From NCBI GenBank assembly GCA_035135055.1, contig JAVFHQ010000022.1, positions 369,357 through 433,356 on the forward strand: a DNA stretch of 64,000 bases. Direction: 5' to 3'. Origin of the DNA: Oleoguttula mirabilis. Lineage: Eukaryota > Ascomycota > Dothideomycetes > Mycosphaerellales > Teratosphaeriaceae. The notes under the pieces were generated by a model that made no database searches, was not told the DNA's origin, and was given only the letters and a program-made list of their open reading frames with translations. The stretch's first letter is position 1; each line of letters starts with the position of its first letter. A program made the translations under genes and the position numbers. Below are positions 1 through 11,172 of the stretch, one piece after another.

Positions 1-2344
1 CCAACGAATCTCGTCACTGCGAAGCAGAAGGAAGAATGGTGGCAAGCCCATCTCGAGAAAGAGAAGGGCATACTGCACCGAATCCGCTTCCACCGCATCG
101 TCCTCGACGAGGCTCAACAAATAAAAAACCACCGCAGCCAAGTTTCTATCGCCTGCCGTGAGCTGGATGCTAGGCACCACTGGGCCATAACAGGCACACC
201 CATCATGGAAGGTCCCCAAACGCTGGAACGTGGTCTGTGGCCTCTGCTAACCCTTAGTAGAACAACATCCGGGAGTTCTACCCCTACTTCAAGTTTCTGA
301 AAGAGCCACACACCGGCAGTTATAAGGTGAGGAGCTGATCTCACATCCCTCTAAGGTGCATAGCTAAGATTTCCAGATCTACAAGGAGAACTTCTGCAGT
401 CCCGATGACCCCGAAGGTATCGAGAAGTTGGCCGCATTCTTGCGGAAGTTCATGATCCGGCGTTAGTAAAGGTCGACCCCGAACTTAAACATAGACGCTA
501 ATTTCTGCACAGGCACTCATATCGACCGGCTGTTCGATGCTCGTCTGCTGGACCTCCCCACCCCAGCGGAAGTCACGATCTGGCTCCAGTTCAACGAGGT
601 AGAGAGAAGCGTGTATGAGATCGTGAAGCATCGCTTCGGTAGGTTTACGTACGGACGGGGTGAACAGTGGTGAGACTTCGGCTGACTCTCTGATCAACAG
701 TCCAGCGCATCAACTCGATCGCCAAGCAGAACGGCCTCGAGAAGCAGTACAACCACATTTGGACAATGATATTGCGTCTGCGACAGATCTGCAGCCACAT
801 TCTGCTCGTGCAGGGTACCGTCACCGACTTGCTTACCCGAGAAGATTTTGAGAAGCTCAATTCTCTTACAGCCTCAGAAGAAGAGAACTCTGATGAGGGC
901 GCCAGCCTGTTAGTCCATCTTCGGAACGTCCTCAAGAACAACCGCGGTACGAGCGTTGAAGGCGGTCTCTCAGGCGCTGTCATCGCGGAGAGTGAGATTG
1001 TCGAAACGGACCTTGTCGATGTCGTGGATTCTGAAGGTCAGACCGGCGGCAAGCATGGCTTGAGCTACCGGTTTCGCAAGTATCTGGACTCCCTCGTCAG
1101 CTCGGAGCACTGGGAAGCCATCACTCAGCGCTGTCTGTGCACTGGATGCCGTCAACCGCCAAAAGACCCGCACGTCACTAGCTGCTTCCACATATACTGC
1201 TACGCTTGCCTCACGGATCTTCAGCACTTCGCAGCGAGACGAGGACATGACCACGCCAGATGCGCGGAATGCGGAGCGTACGTAGAACTGTCCGGTGCTA
1301 CAAGACCGAGCTGACCTGTGCCGACCTAGTTGCTACACTTCGGTTCAGAAATGTGAGGGCCTCGATACGTTCAACAGGAGTGGGAGCACCCAGGGCGCTC
1401 CAGAAGGCCCTCAGGCCCAGTCAAAGTCGGCGGGGAAGTCTAAGAAGGCCAGTGATACTATGGAAGACTGGATCGGTTTGAAGGGCGAGGTGCTGCCATC
1501 CGCTAAGACAACAGCGGTGAAGGCATGCGTGCTTGAGTGGCTTCAAGAGGAGCCTGAAGCCAAGATAATCATCTACAGCCAGTGGGTACACCCCCCCCCC
1601 CCCGATGTGATACCCGCGCTGACTCATGGCCAACATCAGGTTCCTTCCCATGATTCGGATTTTGGGCAAGATTTGTGCCACCGAAGGCTGGGGATTCGTC
1701 AAGTATACGGGCGAGATGAGCCACGACAGCCGCGACAAGGCGATCACGGAGTTTGGCAGCGACCCCAACAAGCAGATCATGCTAGCCAGTCTTCAGTGCG
1801 GCGGGCTTGGCTTGAATCTCACGATGGCTTCGAGAGTCATCTGCCTGGATCCTTGGTGGAATAGCGCCGTGGAGCAGCAGGCGTTCTGCCGGGTTTTCCG
1901 CATTGGCCAGCAGAAAGAGACCCGCATGACGCGCTTTGTGGTCAAAAACACCATCGATGCGGCGATGATGGCCATGAAGGTATGCTTATAGCACTGAGTT
2001 CTCGAGGATAACACCGGCTAACGAGCTGCAGGAGCGGAAGCAGATCGACATCGACGAGGTGATGGATGACGGGAAGAGGAAGCACGCCCCCGACGTCCAT
2101 GATCTTATGCGGCTGTAGGATCTCCTGGGTATTTTCACAGTTGTAGAGATAAGGGCTAACGTCTTACAGCTTCGGCGCCACCGGCATCGATGGAGATGGG
2201 AGACCCTTCATCTTCGCCGAGGGCGGTGATCAGTATGATGGACTGGTAGACGACGATGAGGAGGACGAGGAGCACTTCATGGGTAAGCAATCTACAGCTA
2301 AGACTGGCAGATCAACGCTAACCGTCTCAGGGAACGAGGCATAG
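1..2344 (+). CDS. SNF2-family ATPase with internal RING finger (Rad5/HLTF type), 5' truncated by window
   Basis: The gene enters from the left edge. It reads through a SNF2 ATPase with a DEAQ box (FHRIVLDEAQQIKN) and the motif AITGTPIM, then a C3HC4 RING finger near 1138-1280 (CTGC, CFHIYCYAC, CAEC), then the C-terminal helicase half (KIIIYSQ, FVKYTGEMSHDSRDKAI, LASLQCGGLGLNLTMA, FRIGQ). A RING between the two helicase halves is the Rad5/HLTF/SHPRH arrangement, so a DNA-repair or chromatin translocase with ubiquitin-ligase activity is inferred. Introns that keep the frame: 327-376, 462-512, 639-700, 1278-1329, 1582-1639, 1980-2031, 2115-2169, 2283-2330; the last codons are FMGNEA-stop at 2342-2344. 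Between about 205 and 275 I found no GT..AG intron joining GTPIM to NNIREFYPYFKFL in frame: the two sides are off by one base. This is either an unusual splice, a sequence error or a real frameshift. Confidence 0.85.
1582..1639 (+). other. Intron with a 13-base C run
   Basis: Fifth in-frame intron of the SNF2/RING gene. GTGGGT to CAG joins YSQ to FLPMIRILG. It holds an uninterrupted run of 13 C at 1591-1603, a likely slippage or length-polymorphism site. Confidence 0.75.
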
Positions 2345-4301
2345 GTGAGGTCCGAGTGCTATGAGTTTGCTTTTGGAGTTTGGGCGTTCTAGGGCTGGAA
2401 ACGACGACCATGATGCATTGATATACCATATTATAGCTTGAGAAAATGGGAAAACTGTGGGAGTACGTCTGTCTCAGTGTCATGCCTTTCCATCCCTGCA
2501 CCCTCTGGCCATCCAACGCTCTGATGGCACTACAACCATGTTTACTCTAGCTTTCCCAACGATCAACGATCTCCACGCCACCGTAGTGCACACCAGTACC
2601 CTGGAGTCGTACCTTCTACCGCGAGAGACTTGACGCGGCGTTTTCCCAACGGCGGCAGCTCGCTACGACCAGCTTTCCCAAGCTTTGTCAACGATCAACG
2701 GGTCCCAAGCCGCCATAAAGCACCCCAGTACCCCAAAGTCGTACCTCCAACGGCGGCCGCTCGCTTTCTCCAGCCTTGTTAACGGTGAATGGATCCCAAG
2801 CCGCCGTAAAGCACCCCAGCACCTCAAAGTCGTTGTTTGTGCATTGGAGACCTGCAAGCGGTGTTCTTCCATCTCCGGCTGCTTGGATCCTCCAGCGCTC
2901 TGGCTCTCCAGACTCTGACGCTCGGATGGGGCTACAACCAGCTACCTCAGGGCTCCTCAATGACCAACGGATAGGACAAGGGTACGCCAGATGGTGTGCT
3001 CTTGCCGCCTTAGCGAGCTCCTGCAGCTATTGTAGACAGATACCCTATCTGGGGGTGCGGGTCATTCCCTCCACCAAGCTTCTGCGTCTGCCAACCAAGT
3101 TAAACCAACGGCCTGCCAGCGTCTCTGAGTCTCTGCTTATTAGTTGTCCGAAGCTCCGAGTAGGGATGCTTCATTGTGCTCATTACCTAATCTGAAGGCG
3201 GGCCATCCCTACCTAGCTCCGAGAGTCCGAGCCTGCCTGCGAGGACGGACCCATACTACTAACTACCTACATAGCCAAATCTACAGGGTCCAAACTCTAC
3301 ATGTTCTCGTACCTTCTTACGTAAGCCTAAAATCCATGCAGTCCTTTAACGAGAACATGCCGCTCCAAATATGTAGTATGTTACCCTGTGAGAGAGAATA
3401 GTAGAGTCTAGCGTTAGGCGCGCGTATTCAAGCTACTATATAACCCGTCCTACTACCTCCTTCCTCGGCAATAAGTAATAGACGTATCTATAGACGTACT
3501 AGTCGTTTCTCGCGTGATACGTCTCGCGTTCATCTTGCGTGGCAGCTCGTGATGTAGCAGTGGCGCCGCTCTTTCCCGCAACTAGCAACATCAAACCTTA
3601 TCTAAAGAACACGCTGAGGTATCGTCCTCGGCATGGCTCGGTTCAGCTTGGTTTTGCAACAGTGCGCTTGGTATCTTGAGATCGGCATCATTGTTGCAAG
3701 GGGCATCGTCAGCCTCGCCGTCAATACATCTTCGGAAAAGATCGTTTGTGGTACGAGAAGCCTGCTTGCTGTGCCACCCGAGCCACACTACATACAGCCG
3801 TGATCGATCGCAAGGTATCGGCGGCGACGCTCTTAAGGCGCTGCCCTTATACATCCCATGGGGTCCATGTAAGTTGTGAAAGCTGGTTCCCGCATAATCA
3901 ATTGCACAGGAACGCAACAGCGTAGTGCCTTGTTGCTTGTGAAGCTGAGGCTCTACACAATCGCCTGTAGCGTATTAGATCGTCACCACCTGCACTGTTC
4001 TACGTCCCACGGTCACCAACAATGCCCTCCAACTCCTGAACAGAGACCGGCAAGTGTCTAGTCTTTTTGAGCTTCAGTTCCCTCAGCAACGATAGCCATG
4101 CACCTCGATAAGACAGCCGCAGTTGGCCGCATTTGCCGGACTGTCCCGTGCAGAATCCGGGGCCCCCACAGAATGCATAGAACCTCGGCGATGATGATCA
4201 CGCCAGTCTCACATGTCACCACCTCCGCGCATACATGTATCATTGAGGTAATCAATCACCCATAGTACCGCTACAACACCTACCTCACCCATCAACGCAA
4301 C
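2345..4301. other. Gene-poor interval with repeat and TA-rich stretch
   Basis: No ORF here resembles a real gene. The left third holds the diverged repeats. About 3400-3540 is richer in TA steps than its surroundings (TATCTATAGACGTACTAG-like words), which could be a repeat-induced point mutation relic. The right end should contain the promoter of the Lon protease gene, whose ATG is at 4302. Confidence 0.6.
2490..2960. repeat. Diverged direct repeats, about 90-130 bp period
   Basis: Three imperfect copies begin near 2555, 2687 and 2778. Each carries a CAACGATCAACG-like word, then CCCAAGCCGCC or a variant, then AAGCACCCCAGTACC, then an AAAGTCGT-like word. An outer pair near 2505-2535 and 2915-2945 shares GCTCTGATGGCACTACAACC-like sequence. 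The stretch has no convincing gene; short ORFs on it repeat the same peptide words because of the repetition. It looks like a decayed minisatellite or a fragmented repeat element. Confidence 0.6.
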
Positions 4302-7175
4302 ATGGCAAAGCTATCATCACGAACCCGCACGCTGCCACTCATACCCCTTCCTACCTCCCTCGTCCTCCTGCCCGGAGTTACCACTCGGATCCCCCTCCAG
4401 AACCGCTCCGATGTGGCGGCAATCCTCGCGCATATCTACAGCAAAGCCTCGATACCCCGGCCAGAGCCCTCCAGCGTCACTGTCGGCTGCGTGCCGCTCA
4501 ACAGCCCCTACCTCAGCGCCGATGGCAAGCAGCTTCTCGAGGATGGCGATAAGGACCGGAAGGCCGCCGCCATCCAGACCGACCCGGCACAGGCTCGCAA
4601 GCCGGACCTCTTCCTGTATGGCACAATGGCCAGAGTGACGGGCGTGCAAGGCCGACGCCCAGGCGAGTTGACATTGGTCGTTGAGGGCGTCAGCCGGTTC
4701 AAGACCGAGAAGATACTGCGCGAACGGCCGTACTTCGAGGCCCAGGTCTCCCTCCATCAAGAGGGCCCGGTTCGCGAAGACGATGCCGAACTCGGCGAGC
4801 TCTTCGCGCAACTCAAACAACTCAGCCGCGAGCTTATTGCTCTGATCCGACTGTCCGCGCTCCTACCTCGCGGACCCAGCATGTCGCTCTCTCCAATCCT
4901 GGCCCGACGGCTGGAGCTGTACATCGTTCGGAAGGACCTCCAGGAGGCCGGCATCCTCGCGGACTTTATGACCAACATCGTAAACTGCACGCATGAAGAC
5001 AAGCTGCGCATACTCTCTGCCCTGCCGGTCAAGGATCGATTGGAGCGCATCGTTGAGGTGTTGCAGCGGCAGATTGGAAGCATACAGGGCAACAGCCGCA
5101 TCATGTCAATCACGTCTTCTATCCCCCAAAGCAGCGTGGTCGATGTCGAGACCCTGAACCGGCTGCGGCAAGATCCTAGAGTGAGGCAGATGGGTAGTGG
5201 ACAGATGCCAGGCGGCTTCGGCGCCTCTGGTGGGCAGGGCGACGAGGAGGCAAATGAGGTCGAGGAGCTAAAGAAGAAGCTGGACGAGGCGAAGCTCACC
5301 CCTGAGGCGCGAAAGGTGGCAGACCGTGAGCTTAAACGGTTGGCAAAGATGAACCCGGCACAGGCCGAGCATCAAGTGTGCCGAAACTACTTGGAGAATC
5401 TGGCAGAGATACCATGGACAACGATGACGGAGGATGATCTTAATGCTGCAACATTGACAAAGGCACGGAAGCAGCTGGACGATGACCACTACGGGCTTGA
5501 CAAGATCAAGAAGAGGCTGCTGGAGTACCTCGCCGTGCTAAAGCTCAAGCAGGCCGTCAACATGGATTTGGAGAAGCAGATCCTGGCCATCACGCAAGCC
5601 TCACAGCCGAAGGACGAGCTGAAAGAAGAGGCCAGTGGTGGGGACGAGGAGGACGTTGCACCTTCGACGAAGAAGGAAGAGACGCCGCGTGAGCAGACTC
5701 CGGAAGAAGTGAGCATTTTGAAGCATAAGAAGATGGTCGACAAGTCTCCGATTTTGGTAAGCACGATGGATGGTATACCCCATGTCTGCGACCCCAGATC
5801 AGTTCTAACGTTCCTATGCTAGCTTCTCGTCGGCCCACCTGGCACTGGCAAGACGTCGCTCGCCAAGTCTGTAGCCACCGCTCTCGGCCGCAAGTTCCAC
5901 CGAATCTCGCTGGGCGGCGTCCGCGATGAGGCTGAGATCAGAGGCCACCGGAGGACGTACGTTGCTGCTATGCCTGGGTTGATCGTCAACGGGCTGAAGA
6001 AGGTCGGCGTGGCAAACCCGGTGATTCTACTAGACGAGATCGACAAGGTTGGCACGTCCTCGTACCACGGCGATCCATCTGCGGCAATGCTGGAAGTACT
6101 AGACCCGGAGCAGAACCACACCTTCGTGGACCACTACGTCAATATCCCGATCGATCTCAGCAAGGTGCTATTCATTGCCACCGCCAACACTCTCGACACC
6201 ATCCCTCCGCCCCTGCTCGACCGTATGGAGACCATCCAGCTGTCCGGCTACACGACCTTGGAGAAGAGGCACATCGCAACCCGGCACCTCATTCCTAAAC
6301 AAATCATCACCAATGGTCTGACCCTGGAGAACGTGCAGCTAAACGACGAGGTGATCGACAAGGTTATTACATCCTACACCCGTGAATCTGGCGTGCGGAA
6401 TCTCGAGCGTGAAATAGGCAGCGTCTGCCGTTCGAAGGCTGTGCAGTTCGCCGAAGCCAAAGACACGAACACTCTCCCTGCCTACTCCCCTTCTGTGAGC
6501 GTGGACGATTTAGAAGACATCCTCGGCATGGAGCGCTTCGAAGAAGAATTGGCAGCCCGGACGGCTCAGCCTGGTGTCGTGACCGGCCTTGTCGCCTACA
6601 GCACCGGCACGCAGGGCAGCATTTTGTTTATTGAGATTGCAGATATGCCCGGCACTGGACGTGTACAGCTGACGGGCAAGCTCGGCGATGTGCTGAAGGA
6701 GTCTGTCGAGGTCGCTCTATCGTGGGTCAAGAGCCATGCTTACGAGCTAGCTTTGACCCACGATCCGAATGAGGACATCATGAAGGCTCGCTCCATCCAC
6801 GTCCACTGCCCTTCAGGCGCCATACCCAAGGACGGGCCATCTGCCGGATTGGCGCATACAGTTGCGCTCATAAGCCTGTTCAGCGGCAAGGCTGTACCGC
6901 CTACAATCGCTATGACCGGCGAGTTCTCGCTCCGTGGCAAGGTAATGCCGGTCGGCGGTATCAAAGAGAAGATGATCGGCGCTCTTAGAGCGGGTGTCAA
7001 GAAAGTGCTGCTGCCACAACAGAATCGAAAGGACGTGAAGGACCTCCCCATCGAAGTGACCGAAGGCTTGGAGATTGTACTAGTCTCTCACATCTGGGAA
7101 GCATTGCCGCACATTTGGCCTGATGCGGAGTGGCCTGGGCAACGAGGATGGAGTGGTCTCGAGAGCAGGTTGTGA
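4302..7175 (+). CDS. LONP2: Peroxisomal-type Lon protease (ATP-dependent, S16)
   Basis: Two exons, 4302-5756 and 5823-7175, give 935 residues. In order: Lon substrate-binding N-domain (about 1-260, beginning LPLIPLPTSLVLLPGV), a coiled-coil linker, an AAA+ module with Walker A GPPGTGKT (about 489-496) and Walker B VILLDEID (about 551), and a C-terminal protease domain with the Ser-Lys dyad (KDGPSAG, Ser about 825; GGIKEK, Lys about 866). The first residues do not look like a mitochondrial presequence, and the protein ends GLESRL, so its last three residues SRL match a PTS1 peroxisome import signal. Both points favour the peroxisomal Lon (LONP2/Pln) over mitochondrial Pim1. Expected role: degrading damaged matrix proteins such as oxidised peroxisomal enzymes. 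The 66-nt intron sits just before the Walker A motif. Confidence 0.93.
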
Positions 7176-7521
7176 GAGCAGGGTGTGAGCAGCTGTCTCT
7201 GCAGTGTTTTCCGTGTGAACCTAGCGTAGCGTAGCATTGTGTATGTTAATGTCCTCTGTCACCGCTTTCCGCCCATGGGTCTCGGTACAGAATGGCCTCC
7301 TTGCTCAATGCGGTGGTCCCACTCTGGCATGGAAAGTGTAGAGACGTCCGCTTGTGCTTACTCACCCAGCTCGTCGGCACTTTGTCGGGCGAAACGTCCG
7401 CAAGGCTAGGCTGGCTAGGGCAGAGCAGGGACGACATACTTATAGTGGGATCGATCGCGAGGTGGGCGGTGCTGTAGTGAAGGTTGTAGTGGCAATGGCA
7501 TTGCGGTGAGATCACGCGACG
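7176..7521 (+). other. Intergenic region upstream of the carrier gene
   Basis: This 346-bp stretch lies between two + strand genes. It holds the 3' end of the Lon transcript and the presumed promoter of the carrier. A long minus-strand ORF crosses it and the carrier, but matches nothing and is treated as a shadow. Confidence 0.5.
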
Positions 7522-8424
7522 ATGGACACTCGGCAATCTGCGTTGGTCGACTCGCCATATCTGCGCTCGTTGCTGGTAGGCCTTCCCCGGCAATGCATCC
7601 CTCTCTCCACGTGCTGATGGGTGTAGGCAGGCGGCATCGCAGGCACCACCGTCGACACCTCCCTCTACCCGCTCGACACCCTCAAGACCCGCCTCCAGTC
7701 CTCCGCCGGCTTCTGGGCGTCGGGCGGCTTCCGCGGCGTCTACAATGGCATCGGATCCGCGGTGGTCGGGTCTGCCCCCGGCGCCGCGCTGTTCTTCGTC
7801 ACATACGAGAGCGTGAAGAGGCACCTTGCATCTCGACAGCTTTCCGGATATAGCGAGACGGCGGGCCACATGCTGGCTGCGAGCTTGGGCGAGGTGGCAG
7901 CCTGCGCTGTACGGGTACCTACAGAGGTGGTCAAGCAGAGGGCACAGGCTGGGCAGTACCCGACCTCACTGACGGCTTTGACGTCTATACTTAGTCAGAG
8001 GAGGACGCATGGCTTAGTGCACGTATGGCGGGAACTCTACCGCGGCTGGAGCATCACGGTACTGCGCGAGGTACCCTTCACCGTCATCCAGTTCCCGCTG
8101 TGGGAGGGCATGAAGAAGTGGGCTTTGAGACAACGGCAAAGCACGCGGCCGAAGGATGTCACAGGTGCAGAGAGTGCAGTCTTTGGATCCATATCAGGCG
8201 CTATTGCAGCGGGATTGACGACGCCTCTAGATGTCCTGAAGACGCGCCTGATGCTCGCCAAGCAGCGCGAAAGCGTGCTCGTAATCACCCGCAGGATATG
8301 GCAGGAGGAAGGAGGCAAAGCATTCTTCAGCGGTATCGGCCCACGCACCATGTGGATCAGCATTGGCGGTGCAGTGTTCTTGGGAAGCTATCAGTGGGCT
8401 AGCAATCTGCTGGCTGGCATATAA
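7522..8424 (+). CDS. PET8: Mitochondrial carrier, S-adenosylmethionine transporter type
   Basis: Exons 7522-7575 and 7627-8424 give 283 residues, joined by a 51-nt intron. The protein has the three-fold repeat of the mitochondrial carrier family, with signatures PLDTLKTR, PTEVVKQR and PLDVLKTR at the expected odd-helix positions. The opening GGIAGTTVDTSLYPLDTLKTR and the overall length fit the SAM carrier subfamily (yeast Pet8, human SLC25A26), which exchanges cytosolic SAM for matrix S-adenosylhomocysteine across the inner membrane. The short first exon encodes MDTRQSALVDSPYLRSLL, continuous with the first transmembrane helix. Assignment to the SAM subfamily rests on the first repeat; another carrier subfamily is possible. 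Confidence 0.85.
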
Positions 8425-8535
8425 CATAGCCTTGTAGTCTAAATCGTGCCGAGCTAGTCCGCTGACCGCGCTGCACTCCACGTCTCGTTTTTGGGTGTCG
8501 CTATGATGGTAACAAAGCAGCTTGCAAGGCCATCA

Positions 8536-10083
8536 CTAACTCGACGCAGGTGGTGTTGGTGCCGCGGATACTGCAGGCGTCGAAGAAGCCGCTGCACCAC
8601 CTCTCCCACCACCTCGTCCGCCTCTGAACCCACCCCTGCCTCTCGTAGGCCCACCGACTCTCGGACCAACTTCCCTAAACTCCAATACCTCCACCGCGCC
8701 GTTCGCGACAGGAACCCGCTTAGCATCCATAGCCTTCTTTAAGCCCTCACTATCCTTGAACACTGCAATAGCGGTGCCTTTGCGAGGGTCGATGGTGACG
8801 TTGGTACACTCGCCGTACTCGGACAAGGAGCGCAGGATCAGCATCTCGGTCATGCCTTGGCTGGGGTTAGCATGCTTCAGGTAGGCCTTTGTAGCCGATA
8901 TAGTCGGCGCCGAGGATGAGGTGGGCTTCGGCGCGGCGTTAGCTTTGGGTGCTGTTGACGCCGCCGTCGATGTTTGAGCTTGCGTTGCGGCTGCACTGGA
9001 CGGTGGTGTTGGTGCGGCAGCTTGTGGTGTCTTTGCAGTCGCCTGCGCTGCCGCTGCAGGTTTCGGTCGAATGCCGAGATCCTTCTGTAGCATCTTCTTG
9101 ATTCCTTCCGCATTGGCCCGCTGTCTCTGACCTGTCGGCGTGCGATTCGGCGCCGGGCCGGATGGCGCGGTTGTCGTGGTCGAGACCGCGCCCCCTACAG
9201 GCTGAACAGGCGTAGCATTCTGCTGCCGTGGCGACTGTGCTGCCTTCTTCGGCCGGGCAGGCGACGCAGCTTTGGCACTCGGTTGCTGTTGCTGCGCGGT
9301 GGCCTTGGCCGCAGCTTGCTTGGTGAGCACTTTGGCCGCGTCTTTGGCTGCCTGCTCAATCTTCGTCTGCAACCCAGCTTTACCAACGGTCTTGTCCACC
9401 ACGACGTCTTTGCTTGTGCTTCTGGCATGACCCTTCTTCCCGTCGTCCTTCTTAACGTCCGCCTTGGGTGCGGCAGCCTTGGCTTTGTTCGCCTTCTTCT
9501 CCCTCAGGTCGTCGATCAGCGGCGTGCTCTTGATGCCCACCTTCTCCGTCTTCTCCGCAGGCTCGACGGCAGATGCCTTGGCGACGGGCTGCGTCTCGGC
9601 TTCCAGGAAGGCAATGAACTCGGGGTCCTGGTCGATGGTGCCCTGTCGGTTGTCCGCCCGCTGCCTCGCCTGGAGTGATGTGCGCTGGTTGGGTGCGAAT
9701 CCCAGCGTGGGCGGCAGGTGCTTGAGGTCGGGGTTCTTGTGCGTGCCGGCCTTGTCATGGAAGACGACGTCGAGGAAGCGCTGCTCAAACTCCTTCACCA
9801 GCCGCTCGTTGGCGAGGTGGAGGTAGCAGCGCGACTGCTCGGGCAGCTTGCCGGGCGCCCGTAGCTTGCCCTGCCGGTACTCCCGCCAGTCCACCCGTCC
9901 ACTGCCCAGCTTCCACTCCGCGCCCACGATCTCTTCCAGCTCCGTGAGCGTGAGGCCGGGTGGGAGGCGGCGCATCTCGAGCTTCAGGCGGGCGGCGGGT
10001 GCGCGGGCTGGTGCTGCGCGTGCTGCGGCGTTGATGGGCAGCACGCCACGGTCGCCATTCTTCGCCATCACCTTCGGCGGCAT
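8536..10083 (-). CDS. UPF3: Upf3-like nonsense-mediated mRNA decay factor
   Basis: A single exon of 515 residues from MPPKVMAKNG. The N-terminal Smg4/UPF3 domain (about 30-190) has the hallmarks KLEMRRLPPGLTLTELEEIV, SRCYLHLANERLVKEFEQRF and VVFHDKAGTHKNPDLKHLPP. Such domains bind Upf2 and bridge it to exon junctions and the ribosome. The middle is Ala/Lys/Gln-rich and probably disordered. A second RRM-like fold (about 400-475: MTEMLILRSLSEYGECTNV, GTAIAVFKDSEGLKKAMDA) is followed by an RGG-type tail. The reading frame stays open upstream to another ATG at 10404; I chose 10083 because the conserved domain begins shortly after it. It is convergent with the carrier gene, with only 111 bp between the stop codons. 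Confidence 0.88.
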   Translation of the reverse strand: MPPKVMAKNGDRGVLPINAAARAAPARAPAARLKLEMRRLPPGLTLTELEEIVGAEWKLGSGRVDWREYRQGKLRAPGKLPEQSRCYLHLANERLVKEFEQRFLDVVFHDKAGTHKNPDLKHLPPTLGFAPNQRTSLQARQRADNRQGTIDQDPEFIAFLEAETQPVAKASAVEPAEKTEKVGIKSTPLIDDLREKKANKAKAAAPKADVKKDDGKKGHARSTSKDVVVDKTVGKAGLQTKIEQAAKDAAKVLTKQAAAKATAQQQQPSAKAASPARPKKAAQSPRQQNATPVQPVGGAVSTTTTAPSGPAPNRTPTGQRQRANAEGIKKMLQKDLGIRPKPAAAAQATAKTPQAAAPTPPSSAAATQAQTSTAASTAPKANAAPKPTSSSAPTISATKAYLKHANPSQGMTEMLILRSLSEYGECTNVTIDPRKGTAIAVFKDSEGLKKAMDAKRVPVANGAVEVLEFREVGPRVGGPTRGRGGFRGGRGGGRGGAAASSTPAVSAAPTPPASS

Positions 10084-11172
10084 GCTGGGTGTATGTCGTG
10101 GTGGTGGTGAGCAGGGCAAAGGCTCCACGGTGCCTACATTGATTTGGGACAAACGCGAGGGCGAGCTTCTTAGTGGGGCAGGCACGCGTGAGCAAGGCGC
10201 GGAGCATCCCGCCCGCGGCCCGCCGAACCTCACTTCCAGACTCTCGAAAGTTTCAACGCCACTGCACGTGATTACGGCACCGGGATCACCATCCCCGGGA
10301 CTGCCATGGGATGAAGGGAAGCAGACGACGTGGCGTAGACTATCGTTCGGATGCGTCCGGCCTTGCATATCGCACGCTGCAAGCACTACCGATGCAGTCT
10401 TCATGCAGAAGCGGTCATGCGGCGTGCTGCAGGAACAGCTCCGGCGCTGGTGCTACGGCATACGCAGGACGGTCGTCAATCGGAGACCGCGTGTAAGCAG
10501 AGCAATACGCTGTGCCACGCACCTGCTGCAGGCACGGTGGCACCAGAATAGCAATGCTCCGAACAGCCCCAACCATGTGCTACGGAACTCAAGGCGCGTT
10601 CAACGATGGATCGCAGATTGGAGTCCCCGGTTACGATAGAGAGCACGGCAAGACCGCAAAGGCGTCGTAAATCCGGTCATGAGTATCCAATTCGGTGTAT
10701 GGACAGTGGCACTCAAGTCTATCTACAATATGTGGACATAAACCGCTAGCTATGTTGCTCATCTCATTTCCAAGCCGTGAGGCTGCCCCTGTCTTTCCCA
10801 TGTCGTCCTCCAACGCAATACCCAAACCATGACATGTTGATGAGATGTAGACCGAAATGAGCGTTCGAAGCAACGCTATGTACAATGGCTGCTCGAGGCA
10901 GAGAGCTAGATGATGCGCCGGCGCTAAACATGCTCGAGTGAACGCTGCAAAGGTAAAATGCTATAGACGCTGCTGTCGATGAACGTAGAAGCGGTCAGAA
11001 GGGTATCGTGGTCGGCGTGAATATCAAAATGCTCGCTAGATGATGTTGATGAATAATGACTGTAACAGAAAAGTATGTGCACGCGCATAAAGTCAGATCA
11101 GACATCCTTCCCATGCGTCGATAGATCCCTGCGTATAGTAGTGAACGTGGCGTCTCTGCTGTGCGTAGCCTC
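10084..11172 (-). other. Intergenic region upstream of UPF3
   Basis: About 1.1 kb. The part next to UPF3 (10084-10404) is open in the UPF3 frame and is probably 5' untranslated sequence or an N-terminal extension. The rest lies downstream of the WD40 gene. No separate gene is supported. Confidence 0.5.

Noticed and set aside
3420..3560. Possible transposon relic
   Set aside because: TA-rich words only; no inverted repeats, target duplications or coding remnants could be shown, so it is mentioned only as context.
7246..7869. 207-residue minus-strand ORF over the carrier gene
   Set aside because: Antisense shadow of the carrier exons; no domain, and the plus-strand protein is clearly conserved in pattern.
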